35,711 nt of DNA, taken from Cytophagales bacterium (GTDB lineage: Bacteria; Bacteroidota; Bacteroidia; Cytophagales; Microscillaceae). Made by a program: the position numbers and the translations under genes. The stretch's first letter is position 1. Each line of letters opens with the position of its first letter. Shown here in pieces: positions 17,550-24,910 of the stretch. Under the pieces are notes generated by a model that ran no database searches, was not told where the DNA came from, and saw only the letters and a program-made list of their open reading frames with translations. Location: the NCBI GenBank assembly GCA_013298075.1, contig JAAFJG010000048.1, forward strand, positions 1-35,711, given 5' to 3'.

Positions 17550-17586
17550 ATAGCCTTTCCGAACCAACTGCCACATACGGAAAGGC
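17540..17586 (+). promoter_or_regulatory. Candidate programmed -1 ribosomal frameshift site
   Basis: At the end of the methylase frame the heptamer A-AAT-TTT (17540-17546) immediately precedes TAG. After a 6-nt spacer, GCCTTTCCG (17553-17561) pairs perfectly with CGGAAAGGC (17578-17586) over a 16-nt loop. Slipping back one base continues into the specificity frame (F-LDSLSEPTATYGK...). Alternatively the hairpin is an attenuator or a chance structure. Confidence 0.45.
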
Positions 17587-17602
17587 ACTTTTATCAAAGT
17601 GG

Positions 17603-18940
17603 TTGAAGTTTGTTTTTTCAAAAGATTTATACAATTGGAGTGTGCATTATGTAAACAACAAAGAAAATAATTATTCTGAAAAATACGAACTTGTAAAAAT
17701 AGGTAGTTTTTTAAAAAGAAATAAAACATCTATTGAAGTACAAGATAATGAAACATACAAACGTGTTACTATTCGCATAAATGGAGGCGGAATAAGTGTA
17801 AGAGATACACTTTTAGGAAATGAAATAGGCACTAAAAATCAATTTAGAATTAGTAAAAACCAATTTTTGTTGTCAAAAATAGATGCTCGTAATGGTGCTT
17901 TTGGAGTTGTGCCTGAAAGTTGTGATAATGCCATTATTACAGGTAATTTTTGGACTTTTGATGTAGATTTTAACCAATTAAACTCTACTTATTTGATGCT
18001 TTTTACTTCTACAAAACATTTTCAACATATAAGCCAAACTGCAAGTACAGGAACAACTAATCGTAATTATTTGCAAGAAAATTTATTTTTGCAAATGCAA
18101 ATTCCCCTTCCATCTCTCAATATTCAAAACGAATTAGTAAGCGAATATCAACGCAAAATAAACCAAGCCCAAGAAGCAGAAAATAAAGCAAAAGAACTTG
18201 AAAAAGGTATAGAAACATACTTATTGGAAGCATTAGGCATAGAAATGCAAACCAAAGAAGAACCAAAACCAGATGCGAAATATAAGTATTTGAAAATGGT
18301 GAATTCTAAGGATATTTCAAGATGGGATATTGATTTTCTAATAAATGGTATGAATGAAGTTATTAGTAATAAATTTGAATCAAAAAAAATCATGCACATT
18401 TGTAAAATAGGAAGTGGTGGCACTCCTTCACGATTGAGACAAGATTATTTTGGTGGTAATATTCCTTGGGTAAAAACAGGGGAAGTAAGAGAAACTATTA
18501 TTTTTGACACAGAAGAAAAAATTACAGAAACAGGTTTACAAAATAGTAGTGCTAAAATTTTCCCTAATGGAAGTTTAATTATAGCAATGTATGGTGCAAC
18601 CGCAGGGAGAACAGCAAAATTAGGAATAAATGCAAGTACAAACCAAGCCTGTGCAGTTTTGCATGAAATTGATAATTTTCAGGTTGATACTAATTTTTTG
18701 TGGTTATATTTACAAAGCCAAGTTGAAAATTTTAAAAAAATCTCTGCTGGAAGCGCTCAACCGAATCTAAATGCACAAAAAGTTTCAAATTATAAAATTC
18801 CTTTACCACCTCTTTCTATTCAAAATGAAATAGTACATTATATTTCAGAACAAAAAATGGAGATAAAACGATTAAAAGAATTGGCTATTTCGTTGCGTAA
18901 TAGTGCAAAAGTGGATTTTGAAGTGGAAATATTTAATTAA
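17603..18940 (+). CDS. hsdS: DNA specificity subunit of the restriction-modification module
   Basis: Reads as 445 aa if translation starts at TTG 17603; there is no in-frame ATG before the middle of the first recognition domain, and the frame stays open upstream to 17504. Two target-recognition domains each end in a conserved helix: IPLPSLNIQNELVSEYQRKI (centre) and IPLPPLSIQNEIVHYISEQK (end). The second domain opens with CKIGSGGTPSR...GNIPWVKTGEV, a classic HsdS signature. Each domain reads half of a bipartite DNA site. It may be made as a fusion with the R-M subunit through the 17540-17586 signal (about 1250 aa in total) or from the TTG by coupling. Confidence 0.88.
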   Translation: MKFVFSKDLYNWSVHYVNNKENNYSEKYELVKIGSFLKRNKTSIEVQDNETYKRVTIRINGGGISVRDTLLGNEIGTKNQFRISKNQFLLSKIDARNGAFGVVPESCDNAIITGNFWTFDVDFNQLNSTYLMLFTSTKHFQHISQTASTGTTNRNYLQENLFLQMQIPLPSLNIQNELVSEYQRKINQAQEAENKAKELEKGIETYLLEALGIEMQTKEEPKPDAKYKYLKMVNSKDISRWDIDFLINGMNEVISNKFESKKIMHICKIGSGGTPSRLRQDYFGGNIPWVKTGEVRETIIFDTEEKITETGLQNSSAKIFPNGSLIIAMYGATAGRTAKLGINASTNQACAVLHEIDNFQVDTNFLWLYLQSQVENFKKISAGSAQPNLNAQKVSNYKIPLPPLSIQNEIVHYISEQKMEIKRLKELAISLRNSAKVDFEVEIFN

Positions 18941-18947
18941 AAAACTT

Positions 18948-19175
18948 ATGAACCAAAAAAGAAGAAGAGAAATCTCTAACATCATTCAAGAATTGGAAGA
19001 AATTAGAGATAGCGTAGAAAAATTGCAAACAGAAGAGGAAGAGTCTTTATCAAAACTACCTGATAGTTTGCAAGATTCAGAAAAAGGAATGATTATGCAA
19101 GAGTGTATTGAAGCAATAACATACGCTCTACATAATATAGAAGAAAGTATCCGTTATTTAGACAAAATTGATTAA
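18948..19175 (+). CDS. Small coiled-coil protein
   Basis: 75 aa from ATG 18948, 7 nt after the specificity stop. Charged heptad-like sequence (MNQKRRREISNIIQELEEI..., CIEAITYALHNIEESIRYL). It recalls a family of short acidic coiled-coil proteins often met in phages and plasmids (N-terminal KRRKEI, central 'MPENLQGSE'-like motif; here LPDSLQDSE). The role is unknown; co-transcription with the module is likely from the spacing. Confidence 0.7.
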   Translation: MNQKRRREISNIIQELEEIRDSVEKLQTEEEESLSKLPDSLQDSEKGMIMQECIEAITYALHNIEESIRYLDKID

Positions 19176-19179
19176 AATT

Positions 19180-19338
19180 ATGCGTATCACAAAACTTTGG
19201 ATAAAAGATTATAAAAATCTTAAAGATTTTACCAACTTCACAAAAAAAACCTTACCTGAATTTTCAGGAATGTTTTTGTATTTTATCAATGAACAAATAA
19301 GTAGAGCAGAACAATATATTAAAAACCAAAGTTCCTAA
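19180..19338 (+). pseudogene. Short ORF with ATPase-like N-terminus
   Basis: 52 codons starting MRITKLWIKDYKNLKDFT, which is how RecF/OLD-type AAA ATPases begin (first beta strand and Walker-A approach), but the frame ends at codon 53 with no P-loop. The remainder (EFSGMFLYFINEQISRAEQ) does not look like that family. It may be a deletion remnant of an ATPase gene or a genuine short peptide. The gap after the preceding gene is 4 nt. Confidence 0.45.
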
Positions 19339-19346
19339 AACTAAAA

Positions 19347-19378
19347 AAAAGCCTTTTTATTTTAGAAAGGCTTTTTTT
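19347..19378 (+). terminator. Terminator of the restriction-modification module
   Basis: AAAAGCCTTT (19347-19356) pairs with AAAGGCTTTT (19366-19375), followed by more T. It lies 8 bp after the last short ORF. Confidence 0.8.
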
Positions 19379-19388
19379 AATTTAAGTG

Positions 19389-19426
19389 TTTATAATGTAA
19401 TTTTTTTGGGTGAATAAATTGGTTTT
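19389..19426. repeat. 38-bp perfect direct repeat, right copy
   Basis: Identical to 15042-15079. It ends inside the stop codon of the convergent LRR gene, so the module boundary coincides with the 3' end of that gene. Confidence 0.9.
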
Positions 19427-20463
19427 TATTGATTTTCTAAATATGCTTTTACTTCTTTAAAGACATTTTGACCTTTATTAAAAATCTCTTCGGGAATGTT
19501 TTGAATTGGATTTTCGTATAACTGAAGATAATATAATTTTGGAAAATGATTTAGAAAATCCAGAGAAATATTTGAAATTTGATTTTTTCCTACTTCTAAA
19601 ATTCTAAAATTTGGTGAGAATTGTAAAGAAAAAGTATCTGAAATTTGATTATCTTCTAAACTCAAATATACTAAATTCGTTAAATTTTGTAAAAAAGAAA
19701 TATCTGAAATTTGATTATGTTCTAGATACAAATCTGTTAAATTCGTTAGGTTTTGTAAAAAAGAAATATCGAAAATCTGATTCTCGCCTAAATTCAAATA
19801 TGTTAAATTCATTAAATTTTGTAAAGGAGAAATATCTGATATTTGATTGCTACCTAAATACAAACGTGTTAAATTTTTTAAATCTTTTAAGAGAGAAATA
19901 TCTGATACTTGATTCCAACTTAAATCGAAACTTATTAAATTTTTTAAATATTTTAAACAAGAAATATCTGATACTTGATTAGAAGTTAAGCCTAAATTTG
20001 TCAATTTTATTAAATTTTTTAAGCAAGAAATATCTGAAATTTGATTATTCCATAAAAATAAAGTTTCTAAATTTTTCAAATCTTTTAAATAAGAAATATC
20101 TAAGACTTTATTAGTTCGCAAATCTAAAAGTATCAAATTTTTCAGGTCTTTTAAGCACGAAATATCTGAAATTTGATTATCCCATAAATGTAAATGTGTC
20201 AATTTTGTTAAATCTTTTAACCAAGAAATATCCGAAATTTGATTGGAAGTCAAATCTAAATGTGTCAATTTTGTTAAATCTTTCAACCAAGAAATATCCG
20301 AAATTTTACAATCACATAAATTCAGTCCAATAACATTATTTTGATTATCGAGTACATAAGTTTGACCGCTATACAAATTAAAAATATTATCAATATTATC
20401 GATTTCTACTAATCTAATATAGAATTTTTCTTGTAATGTAAGAATTTGTGAAGATTTAGACAT
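19426..20463 (-). CDS. Cytoplasmic leucine-rich-repeat protein, SDS22-like
   Basis: 345 aa with about twelve 22-residue repeats (pattern LTHLDLTSNQISDISWLKDL), residues about 45-310, capped by NIPEEIFNKGQNVFKEVKAY. The 22-residue period with DIS..L..L is the SDS22/internalin-type LRR, usually a protein-binding surface. There is no signal peptide (MSKSSQILTLQEKFYI), so it probably acts inside the cell. The repeats are also similar at DNA level (66-bp period), implying recent expansion. The partner is unknown. Confidence 0.85.
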   Translation of the reverse strand: MSKSSQILTLQEKFYIRLVEIDNIDNIFNLYSGQTYVLDNQNNVIGLNLCDCKISDISWLKDLTKLTHLDLTSNQISDISWLKDLTKLTHLHLWDNQISDISCLKDLKNLILLDLRTNKVLDISYLKDLKNLETLFLWNNQISDISCLKNLIKLTNLGLTSNQVSDISCLKYLKNLISFDLSWNQVSDISLLKDLKNLTRLYLGSNQISDISPLQNLMNLTYLNLGENQIFDISFLQNLTNLTDLYLEHNQISDISFLQNLTNLVYLSLEDNQISDTFSLQFSPNFRILEVGKNQISNISLDFLNHFPKLYYLQLYENPIQNIPEEIFNKGQNVFKEVKAYLENQ

Positions 20464-20498
20464 AATTTATTTATATATTTTGTTACTATAATTTTTCA

Positions 20499-20541
20499 TA
20501 TTCCATTTTATCAAATAATTTATATCTGATAAAATGGAATA
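20499..20541 (-). terminator. Perfect 15-bp hairpin after ettA
   Basis: TATTCCATTTTATCA (20499-20513) pairs with TGATAAAATGGAATA (20527-20541). It begins 13 bp past the ettA stop on the minus strand and separates it from the LRR gene. Confidence 0.65.
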
Positions 20542-20553
20542 AAAAATAAATAT

Positions 20554-22218
20554 TTAACTCAAACTTTTATATTTAATTCGAGTCGGAGCAACATCACCTA
20601 AACGTTTTTTGCGATTTTCTTCGTATTCTGAAAAATTTCCCTCAAACCAAAGTACTTGTGAATTGCCTTCAAAAGCCAAGATATGTGTACAAATTCTATC
20701 CAAAAACCATCTATCATGGGAAATAACAACCGCACAACCTGCAAAATTTTCTAAAGCTTCTTCCAAAGCACGCAAAGTATTAATATCTAAATCATTGGTT
20801 GGCTCATCTAATAAAATTAAATTGCCACCTTTTTTGAGTGCCATCGCCAAATGCACACGATTACGCTCACCACCCGAAAGCATTTTTATTTTTTTCTGTT
20901 GGTCTGTGCCGCTAAAATTAAATTTGCCTACATAAGCCCTCGCATTAATTTCTTTTCCACCTACTAACATCAAATCATTGCCCTCAGAAATGGCTTCATA
21001 AACCGATTGTTCGCCATTCAAATTGTCGTGTTCTTGATCCACATACGCCAATTCAACCGTTGAGCCGACCTCAAAAGTTCCTTTATCAGGCTGTAATTGT
21101 CCTGTAATCATTTTAAAAAGTGTGGTTTTTCCCGCTCCATTCGCACCAATCACGCCCACAATACCCGCAGGAGGTAACGCAAAACTTAAATTTTCATACA
21201 ATAATTTATCCCCAAAAGCCTTTGCAATATCGTGTGCTTCGATGACTTTATTGCCCAATCTCGCTCCATTTGGAATAAATAATTCTAATTTTTCTTCTTT
21301 TTGTTTTGCATCTTCGCCCAACATTTTTTCATACGCACCCAAACGAGCCTTCGATTTTGCTTGTCTTGCTTTTGCGCCCATTCTCACCCATTCTAATTCA
21401 CGTTGCAAAGTTTTTTGGCGTTTTGATGCTTCTTTTTCTTCTTTTGCTAATCTATTTTGTTTTTGTTCGAGCCAAGAAGAATAATTACCTTTCCAAGGAA
21501 TACCTTCTCCTCTGTCCAATTCCAAAATCCAACCTGCTACATTATCCAAGAAATATCTATCGTGTGTTACCGCAATGACCGTTCCTTCGTATTGTTGCAA
21601 ATGTTTTTCTAACCAATCCACACTTTCTGCGTCTAAATGATTGGTTGGTTCATCTAATAATAACACATCAGGTTTTTGTAAAAGCAATCTACACAAAGCC
21701 ACACGACGTTTTTCACCTCCAGAAAGTATCGATATTTTCGCATCTGCGGGAGGAGTTCGGAGTGCGTCCATCGCCCTTTCCAAACGATTGTCCAAAGTCC
21801 AAGCGTCTAATTGGTCTAATTTTTCTTGCACTTCTGCTTGTCTTGCAATTAGTTTATCAAAATCTGCATCAGGCTCGCCAAAGGCAATATTGATAGCATC
21901 AAATTCTTTTAATAAATCAACGACTTCTTGTACGCCTTCCTCGACAATTTCTCGGACTGTTTTTTCTTTGTCAAATTCAGGTTCTTGTGATAAATAACCG
22001 ACCGTATAATTAGGAGAAAAAACGACATCTCCTTGATATTCTTTATCTAAACCTGCGATAATTCGCAATAAAGATGATTTTCCAGAGCCGTTTAATCCTA
22101 AGACACCAATTTTTGCCCCATAGAAAAAAGACAAATAAATATTTTTTAAGACTTGTTTTTGTGGCGGATAGATTTTATTTAATCCTGCCATCGAAAAGAT
22201 AATAGTTTCTGCACTCAT
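20554..22218 (-). CDS. ettA: Energy-dependent translational throttle protein EttA (ABC-F ATPase)
   Basis: 554 aa, the usual EttA length. Two ABC cassettes: Walker A GLNGSGKSS and GANGAGKTT, signatures LSGGEKRR and LSGGERNR, Walker B LLLDEPTNHLD and ILLDEPTNDLD. Between them lies the charged P-site tRNA-interaction linker (WLEQKQNRLAKEEKEASKRQ). EttA binds the ribosomal E site and gates the first elongation step according to ATP/ADP. There are no membrane segments and no transporter partner. Start MSAETIIFSMAGLNK matches the family. Confidence 0.93.
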   Translation of the reverse strand: MSAETIIFSMAGLNKIYPPQKQVLKNIYLSFFYGAKIGVLGLNGSGKSSLLRIIAGLDKEYQGDVVFSPNYTVGYLSQEPEFDKEKTVREIVEEGVQEVVDLLKEFDAINIAFGEPDADFDKLIARQAEVQEKLDQLDAWTLDNRLERAMDALRTPPADAKISILSGGEKRRVALCRLLLQKPDVLLLDEPTNHLDAESVDWLEKHLQQYEGTVIAVTHDRYFLDNVAGWILELDRGEGIPWKGNYSSWLEQKQNRLAKEEKEASKRQKTLQRELEWVRMGAKARQAKSKARLGAYEKMLGEDAKQKEEKLELFIPNGARLGNKVIEAHDIAKAFGDKLLYENLSFALPPAGIVGVIGANGAGKTTLFKMITGQLQPDKGTFEVGSTVELAYVDQEHDNLNGEQSVYEAISEGNDLMLVGGKEINARAYVGKFNFSGTDQQKKIKMLSGGERNRVHLAMALKKGGNLILLDEPTNDLDINTLRALEEALENFAGCAVVISHDRWFLDRICTHILAFEGNSQVLWFEGNFSEYEENRKKRLGDVAPTRIKYKSLS

Positions 22219-22425
22219 TATTTTTGTAATTTTTAGGCAAATATCTTATTTTTTTTTGATATTTTTAGTAAAATTACAATATTTTTTTTTAGAAATAAAT
22301 AAACCAAAGAATAATTTTTATGTTTTGTGTTCATAAAAATTTATTCTATTCGTAAAACTTCGTGTGCTTCGGTGAGATGTGGCGGCTCAAATTTTTGATG
22401 AAATCTCAGAATAATATTGTTTTTT

Positions 22426-22485
22426 AGGGAGCCTCTAAAAAATAAACTACCCACTCAAAAAAACTATTTTTAGTTCCCTCACTGC
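22426..22485 (-). repeat. Truncated MITE-family end in the 362-bp gap before the peroxidase gene
   Basis: GGGAGCCTCTAAAAAATAAA followed by CTACCCACTC resembles the 139-258 left end, and AAACTATTTTTAGTTCCCTC is the reverse complement of the tail at 11420 and 12386. The rest of the element is absent. It ties the terminal repeat and the GC-rich hairpin element into one family. The remainder of the gap (22219-22425, 22486-22580) shows nothing else recognisable. Confidence 0.7.
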
Positions 22486-22580
22486 TACCCAAAAGGTTTT
22501 TTAAATTTTGAAACATTTTTAATGAAAATATTGTTTGGTTAGTATCAATTTTGATTATTTTTATTTTAATTATTATTTCA

Positions 22581-23153
22581 ATGAAATTATTTTTTATTTC
22601 ACTTTTGGCTTGCTCATTATTTGCTTGTGCTTCAAGCAATAATTCGTCTCGCCCCGAAACTGCAAAAAATATGAGTACAACAAAAAATTTATATGATTTT
22701 GAATTAAAATCATTAGACAACAAAAAAACCGTTAAATTTAGCGATTTCAAAGGCAAAAAAGTAATGCTCATCAATGTAGCTTCAAAATGCGGACTAACTG
22801 CACAATACGAAGACTTACAAAAATTGCACGAAAAAATGGGCGAGAAAGTAATTTTAGTTGGAATCCCAGCCAATAATTTTATGGGACAAGAACCGGGAAG
22901 CAATGAAGATATTGCTACATTTTGCAAAAAAAACTATGGCGTAACTTTCCAAATGACCGAAAAAATATCTGTCTTAGGCAACGACCAACACGCACTTTAT
23001 CAATGGCTAACAAAAAAAGACCAGAATGGTTGGAGTGATCAAGAACCGACTTGGAATTTTTCAAAATATTTGATTGATGAAAAAGGAAATTTAGTGAAAT
23101 ATTTTGCACCGCAAACTTCTGTATTGAGCGAAGAAGTTACAAAATCATTATAA
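22581..23153 (+). CDS. Exported glutathione peroxidase-family lipoprotein
   Basis: 190 aa from ATG 22581, chosen for the lipoprotein signal MKLFFISLLACSLFAC (Cys16). The mature part is a glutathione peroxidase/thioredoxin fold: peroxidatic Cys70 in NVASKCGLT, Gln103 in NNFMGQEPG, Trp158-Asn159 in PTWNFSKYL, completing the catalytic tetrad. Bacterial members usually use thioredoxin-like donors; here the enzyme would reduce peroxides in the periplasm. A terminator follows and gldF has its own promoter, so it is probably a single-gene unit. Confidence 0.9.
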   Translation: MKLFFISLLACSLFACASSNNSSRPETAKNMSTTKNLYDFELKSLDNKKTVKFSDFKGKKVMLINVASKCGLTAQYEDLQKLHEKMGEKVILVGIPANNFMGQEPGSNEDIATFCKKNYGVTFQMTEKISVLGNDQHALYQWLTKKDQNGWSDQEPTWNFSKYLIDEKGNLVKYFAPQTSVLSEEVTKSL

Positions 23154-23179
23154 TAATTCGAGAAGATATTGTTTTATTG

Positions 23180-23226
23180 CCATTTTTGAGTTTCGTTTTA
23201 AAAAAACTTCTCAAAAATGGTTTTTC
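23180..23226 (+). terminator. Terminator after the peroxidase gene
   Basis: CCATTTTTGAG (23180-23190) pairs with CTCAAAAATGG (23210-23220) and is followed by TTTTTC. Confidence 0.75.
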
Positions 23227-23230
23227 TTTA

Positions 23231-23262
23231 TTTGGATATTCAAATAAAAAAATATAATTTTG
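23231..23262 (+). promoter_or_regulatory. Promoter of gldF
   Basis: TTTG (23231-23234), 20-nt spacer, TAATTTTG (23255-23262): a full match to the Bacteroidota consensus, 23 nt ahead of ATG 23286. Confidence 0.75.
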
Positions 23263-23285
23263 CGTAATTATTTTTTCAAAATCAA

Positions 23286-24014
23286 ATGTTTACAATTTTT
23301 TACAAAGAAATTCAAAGTTTTTTTGGTTCGTTGGTTGCCTATATTGTTATGATTGTCTTTTTGACAGGAACAGGGCTTTTTATGTGGGTTTTTCCACAAA
23401 CAAACGTTTTAAAATATGGTTTTGCAGATATGGAAACTTTGTTTTCGTTGGCACCTTATTTATTTTTATTTTTGATTCCTGCTGTTACAATGCGTTCGTT
23501 TGCAGAGGAAAAAAAAACAGGCACAATAGAACTTTTATTTACGCGTCCTTTGACAGATTGGCAAATTATTTTAGGAAAATATTTGGCGTGTTGGGTATTG
23601 GTTTTGTTTGCTTTGTTGCCCACTTTGATTTATTATTATTCTGTTTATCAATTAGGAAGTACGGTTGGTAATATTGATTCGGCAGGAACGATGGGTTCAT
23701 ATTTTGGTTTAATTATGTTAGGAGCGGTTTTTACCTCGATAGGAATTTTTGCTTCTGCTATCACCAAAGACCAAATTGTCGCTTTTGTGTTTGCGTTTGT
23801 GTTATGTTTTTTATTTTTTCAAGGTTTTTCAGCCATTAGTAATGCGGATAATACAGATTGGTTTTCTTATATTATTGTGCAGTTAGGCATCGAATATCAT
23901 TATGCGTCTGTGCGAAAAGGTTTGATAGATTCGAGAAATGTAGTCTATTTTTTAAGCCTGATTTTTTTGATGTTATTGAGTACAAAATTGGCTTTGGGAA
24001 GTAGAAAATGGTAA
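23286..24014 (+). CDS. gldF: Gliding-motility ABC transporter permease GldF
   Basis: 242 aa with six hydrophobic segments (ABC-2 permease). The start MFTIFYKEIQSFFGSLVAYI and the cytoplasmic loop MRSFAEEKKTGTIELLFTRP are characteristic of GldF, which with GldG and the ATPase GldA forms a transporter required for gliding in Flavobacterium. gldG normally follows immediately; here ispF follows after 48 bp. The length agrees with F. johnsoniae GldF. The assignment to GldF rather than a generic ABC-2 permease rests on these motifs. Confidence 0.85.
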   Translation: MFTIFYKEIQSFFGSLVAYIVMIVFLTGTGLFMWVFPQTNVLKYGFADMETLFSLAPYLFLFLIPAVTMRSFAEEKKTGTIELLFTRPLTDWQIILGKYLACWVLVLFALLPTLIYYYSVYQLGSTVGNIDSAGTMGSYFGLIMLGAVFTSIGIFASAITKDQIVAFVFAFVLCFLFFQGFSAISNADNTDWFSYIIVQLGIEYHYASVRKGLIDSRNVVYFLSLIFLMLLSTKLALGSRKW

Positions 24015-24062
24015 TTTTTTTTGTGTTTTTTTTCAGTTTTTTATAATTTTTTTTAAAAATAA

Positions 24063-24542
24063 ATGAATATAAGAGTAGGACAAGGATTTGATGTGCATCG
24101 TTTAGAAGACGGAAAAGATTTTTGGTTAGGTGGAATAAAAGTGCCACATACAGCAGGTGCAATTGGTCATTCTGATGCCGATGTATTGATTCATAGCATT
24201 TGTGATGCTTTGTTGGGTGCGACAAATTTGCGTGATATTGGGTATCATTTTGCAGACACAGATATTGCTTACAAAGGAATTGATAGCAAAATTTTGCTCA
24301 AAAGAACGATTGATATGGTGAGAGAAAAAGGATATGAAATAGGAAATATTGACACCGTTTTATGTTTGCAAGCCCCCAAAATTGCCCCATTTATTTCAGA
24401 AATGCAACAATGTTTAGCAAATGTATTAGAAATTGAAGTGGATAATATTAGTATTAAAGCCACCACTACCGAAAAATTGGGTTTTGTAGGACGCAAAGAA
24501 GGAGTTTCTGCGTATGCAACGGTTTTGGTTTATAAAAAATAA
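24063..24542 (+). CDS. ispF: 2-C-methyl-D-erythritol 2,4-cyclodiphosphate synthase
   Basis: 159 aa, standard length. MNIRVGQGFDVHRL carries metal ligands Asp10 and His12; His44 in HSDADVLIHSICDAL is the third zinc ligand. ATTTEKLGFVGRKEG is the conserved C-terminal substrate loop. The enzyme makes the cyclic diphosphate of the MEP isoprenoid pathway. Together with gldF it may form a two-gene unit, since only 48 bp separate them and no terminator is seen. Confidence 0.96.
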   Translation: MNIRVGQGFDVHRLEDGKDFWLGGIKVPHTAGAIGHSDADVLIHSICDALLGATNLRDIGYHFADTDIAYKGIDSKILLKRTIDMVREKGYEIGNIDTVLCLQAPKIAPFISEMQQCLANVLEIEVDNISIKATTTEKLGFVGRKEGVSAYATVLVYKK

Positions 24543-24692
24543 AGGTTTTTAGGAACTTATTGGTACTATCCCAAATTCGGTGTAAATTTATTTTTATTTG
24601 TTGTAAAAAAGTATCATCAAAAAAAATATTTATTAAAAAGAACAAAAATAAATATTTTTTATTTAAAAAAAATATTCTAATGTTATAAGCAT

Positions 24693-24797
24693 TGCTATTT
24701 TTCGAATAGTGAAGTCGGAAACTTCAGAACTTGTAGATTTAAGTAACGTTTTGCTTAATACTTAAGCCATTTTCTTTTTTTATTTTATACTTAAACA
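24693..24797 (+). repeat. About 105-bp direct repeat R1, upstream of the Uma2 gene
   Basis: GAATAGTGAAGTC...GATTTAAGTAA...TTTAATACTTAA-type sequence, roughly 80 percent like 25840-25938 (R2). The 368-bp gap 24543-24910 holds this repeat, a Uma2 tail fragment and, at its left edge, a transposon-end-like motif near 24554. Confidence 0.7.
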
Positions 24798-24843
24798 GTT
24801 GGAGGATATATCATCTTTGTTTGAAAATACAAAAGAAGGGTAA
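24796..24843 (+). pseudogene. C-terminal remnant of a second Uma2 gene
   Basis: Reads QLEDISSLFENTKEG-stop, matching the end IDIESLFENTKER of the intact gene; the DNA match runs beyond the stop into TAATTTTTTTAAGAAC. It is the tail of a lost upstream copy. Confidence 0.75.
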
Positions 24844-24910
24844 TTTTTTTAAGAACGCAATATTTTTCTCATTTTTCGCTATATTTTTTATCTTATTTCA
24901 TAAAAAAACT

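Noticed and set aside
17553-17586. Ordinary terminator between the methylase and specificity genes
   Set aside because: The U-run after the hairpin is only four bases and ending here would cut off the specificity gene, which has no promoter of its own; a translational or attenuating role is preferred.
17004-17729. Two Phe-rich minus-strand frames opposite the R-M genes
   Set aside because: They are complements of A-rich, Lys/Glu-coding sequence and have no family features.
19611-19982. 123-aa plus-strand frame with its own internal repeats
   Set aside because: It is the antisense image of the 66-bp repeats of the LRR gene.
22424-22927. 167-aa minus-strand open frame
   Set aside because: It is antisense to the glutathione peroxidase gene and the 22426-22485 repeat; its composition is low-complexity Ser/Leu/Phe and no family pattern is visible.
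24821-24910. N-terminal extension of the Uma2 gene with a hydrophobic stretch that could pass for a signal peptide
   Set aside because: It is translated from the 3' end and flank of the lost duplicate copy; ATG 24911 starts the recognisable protein.
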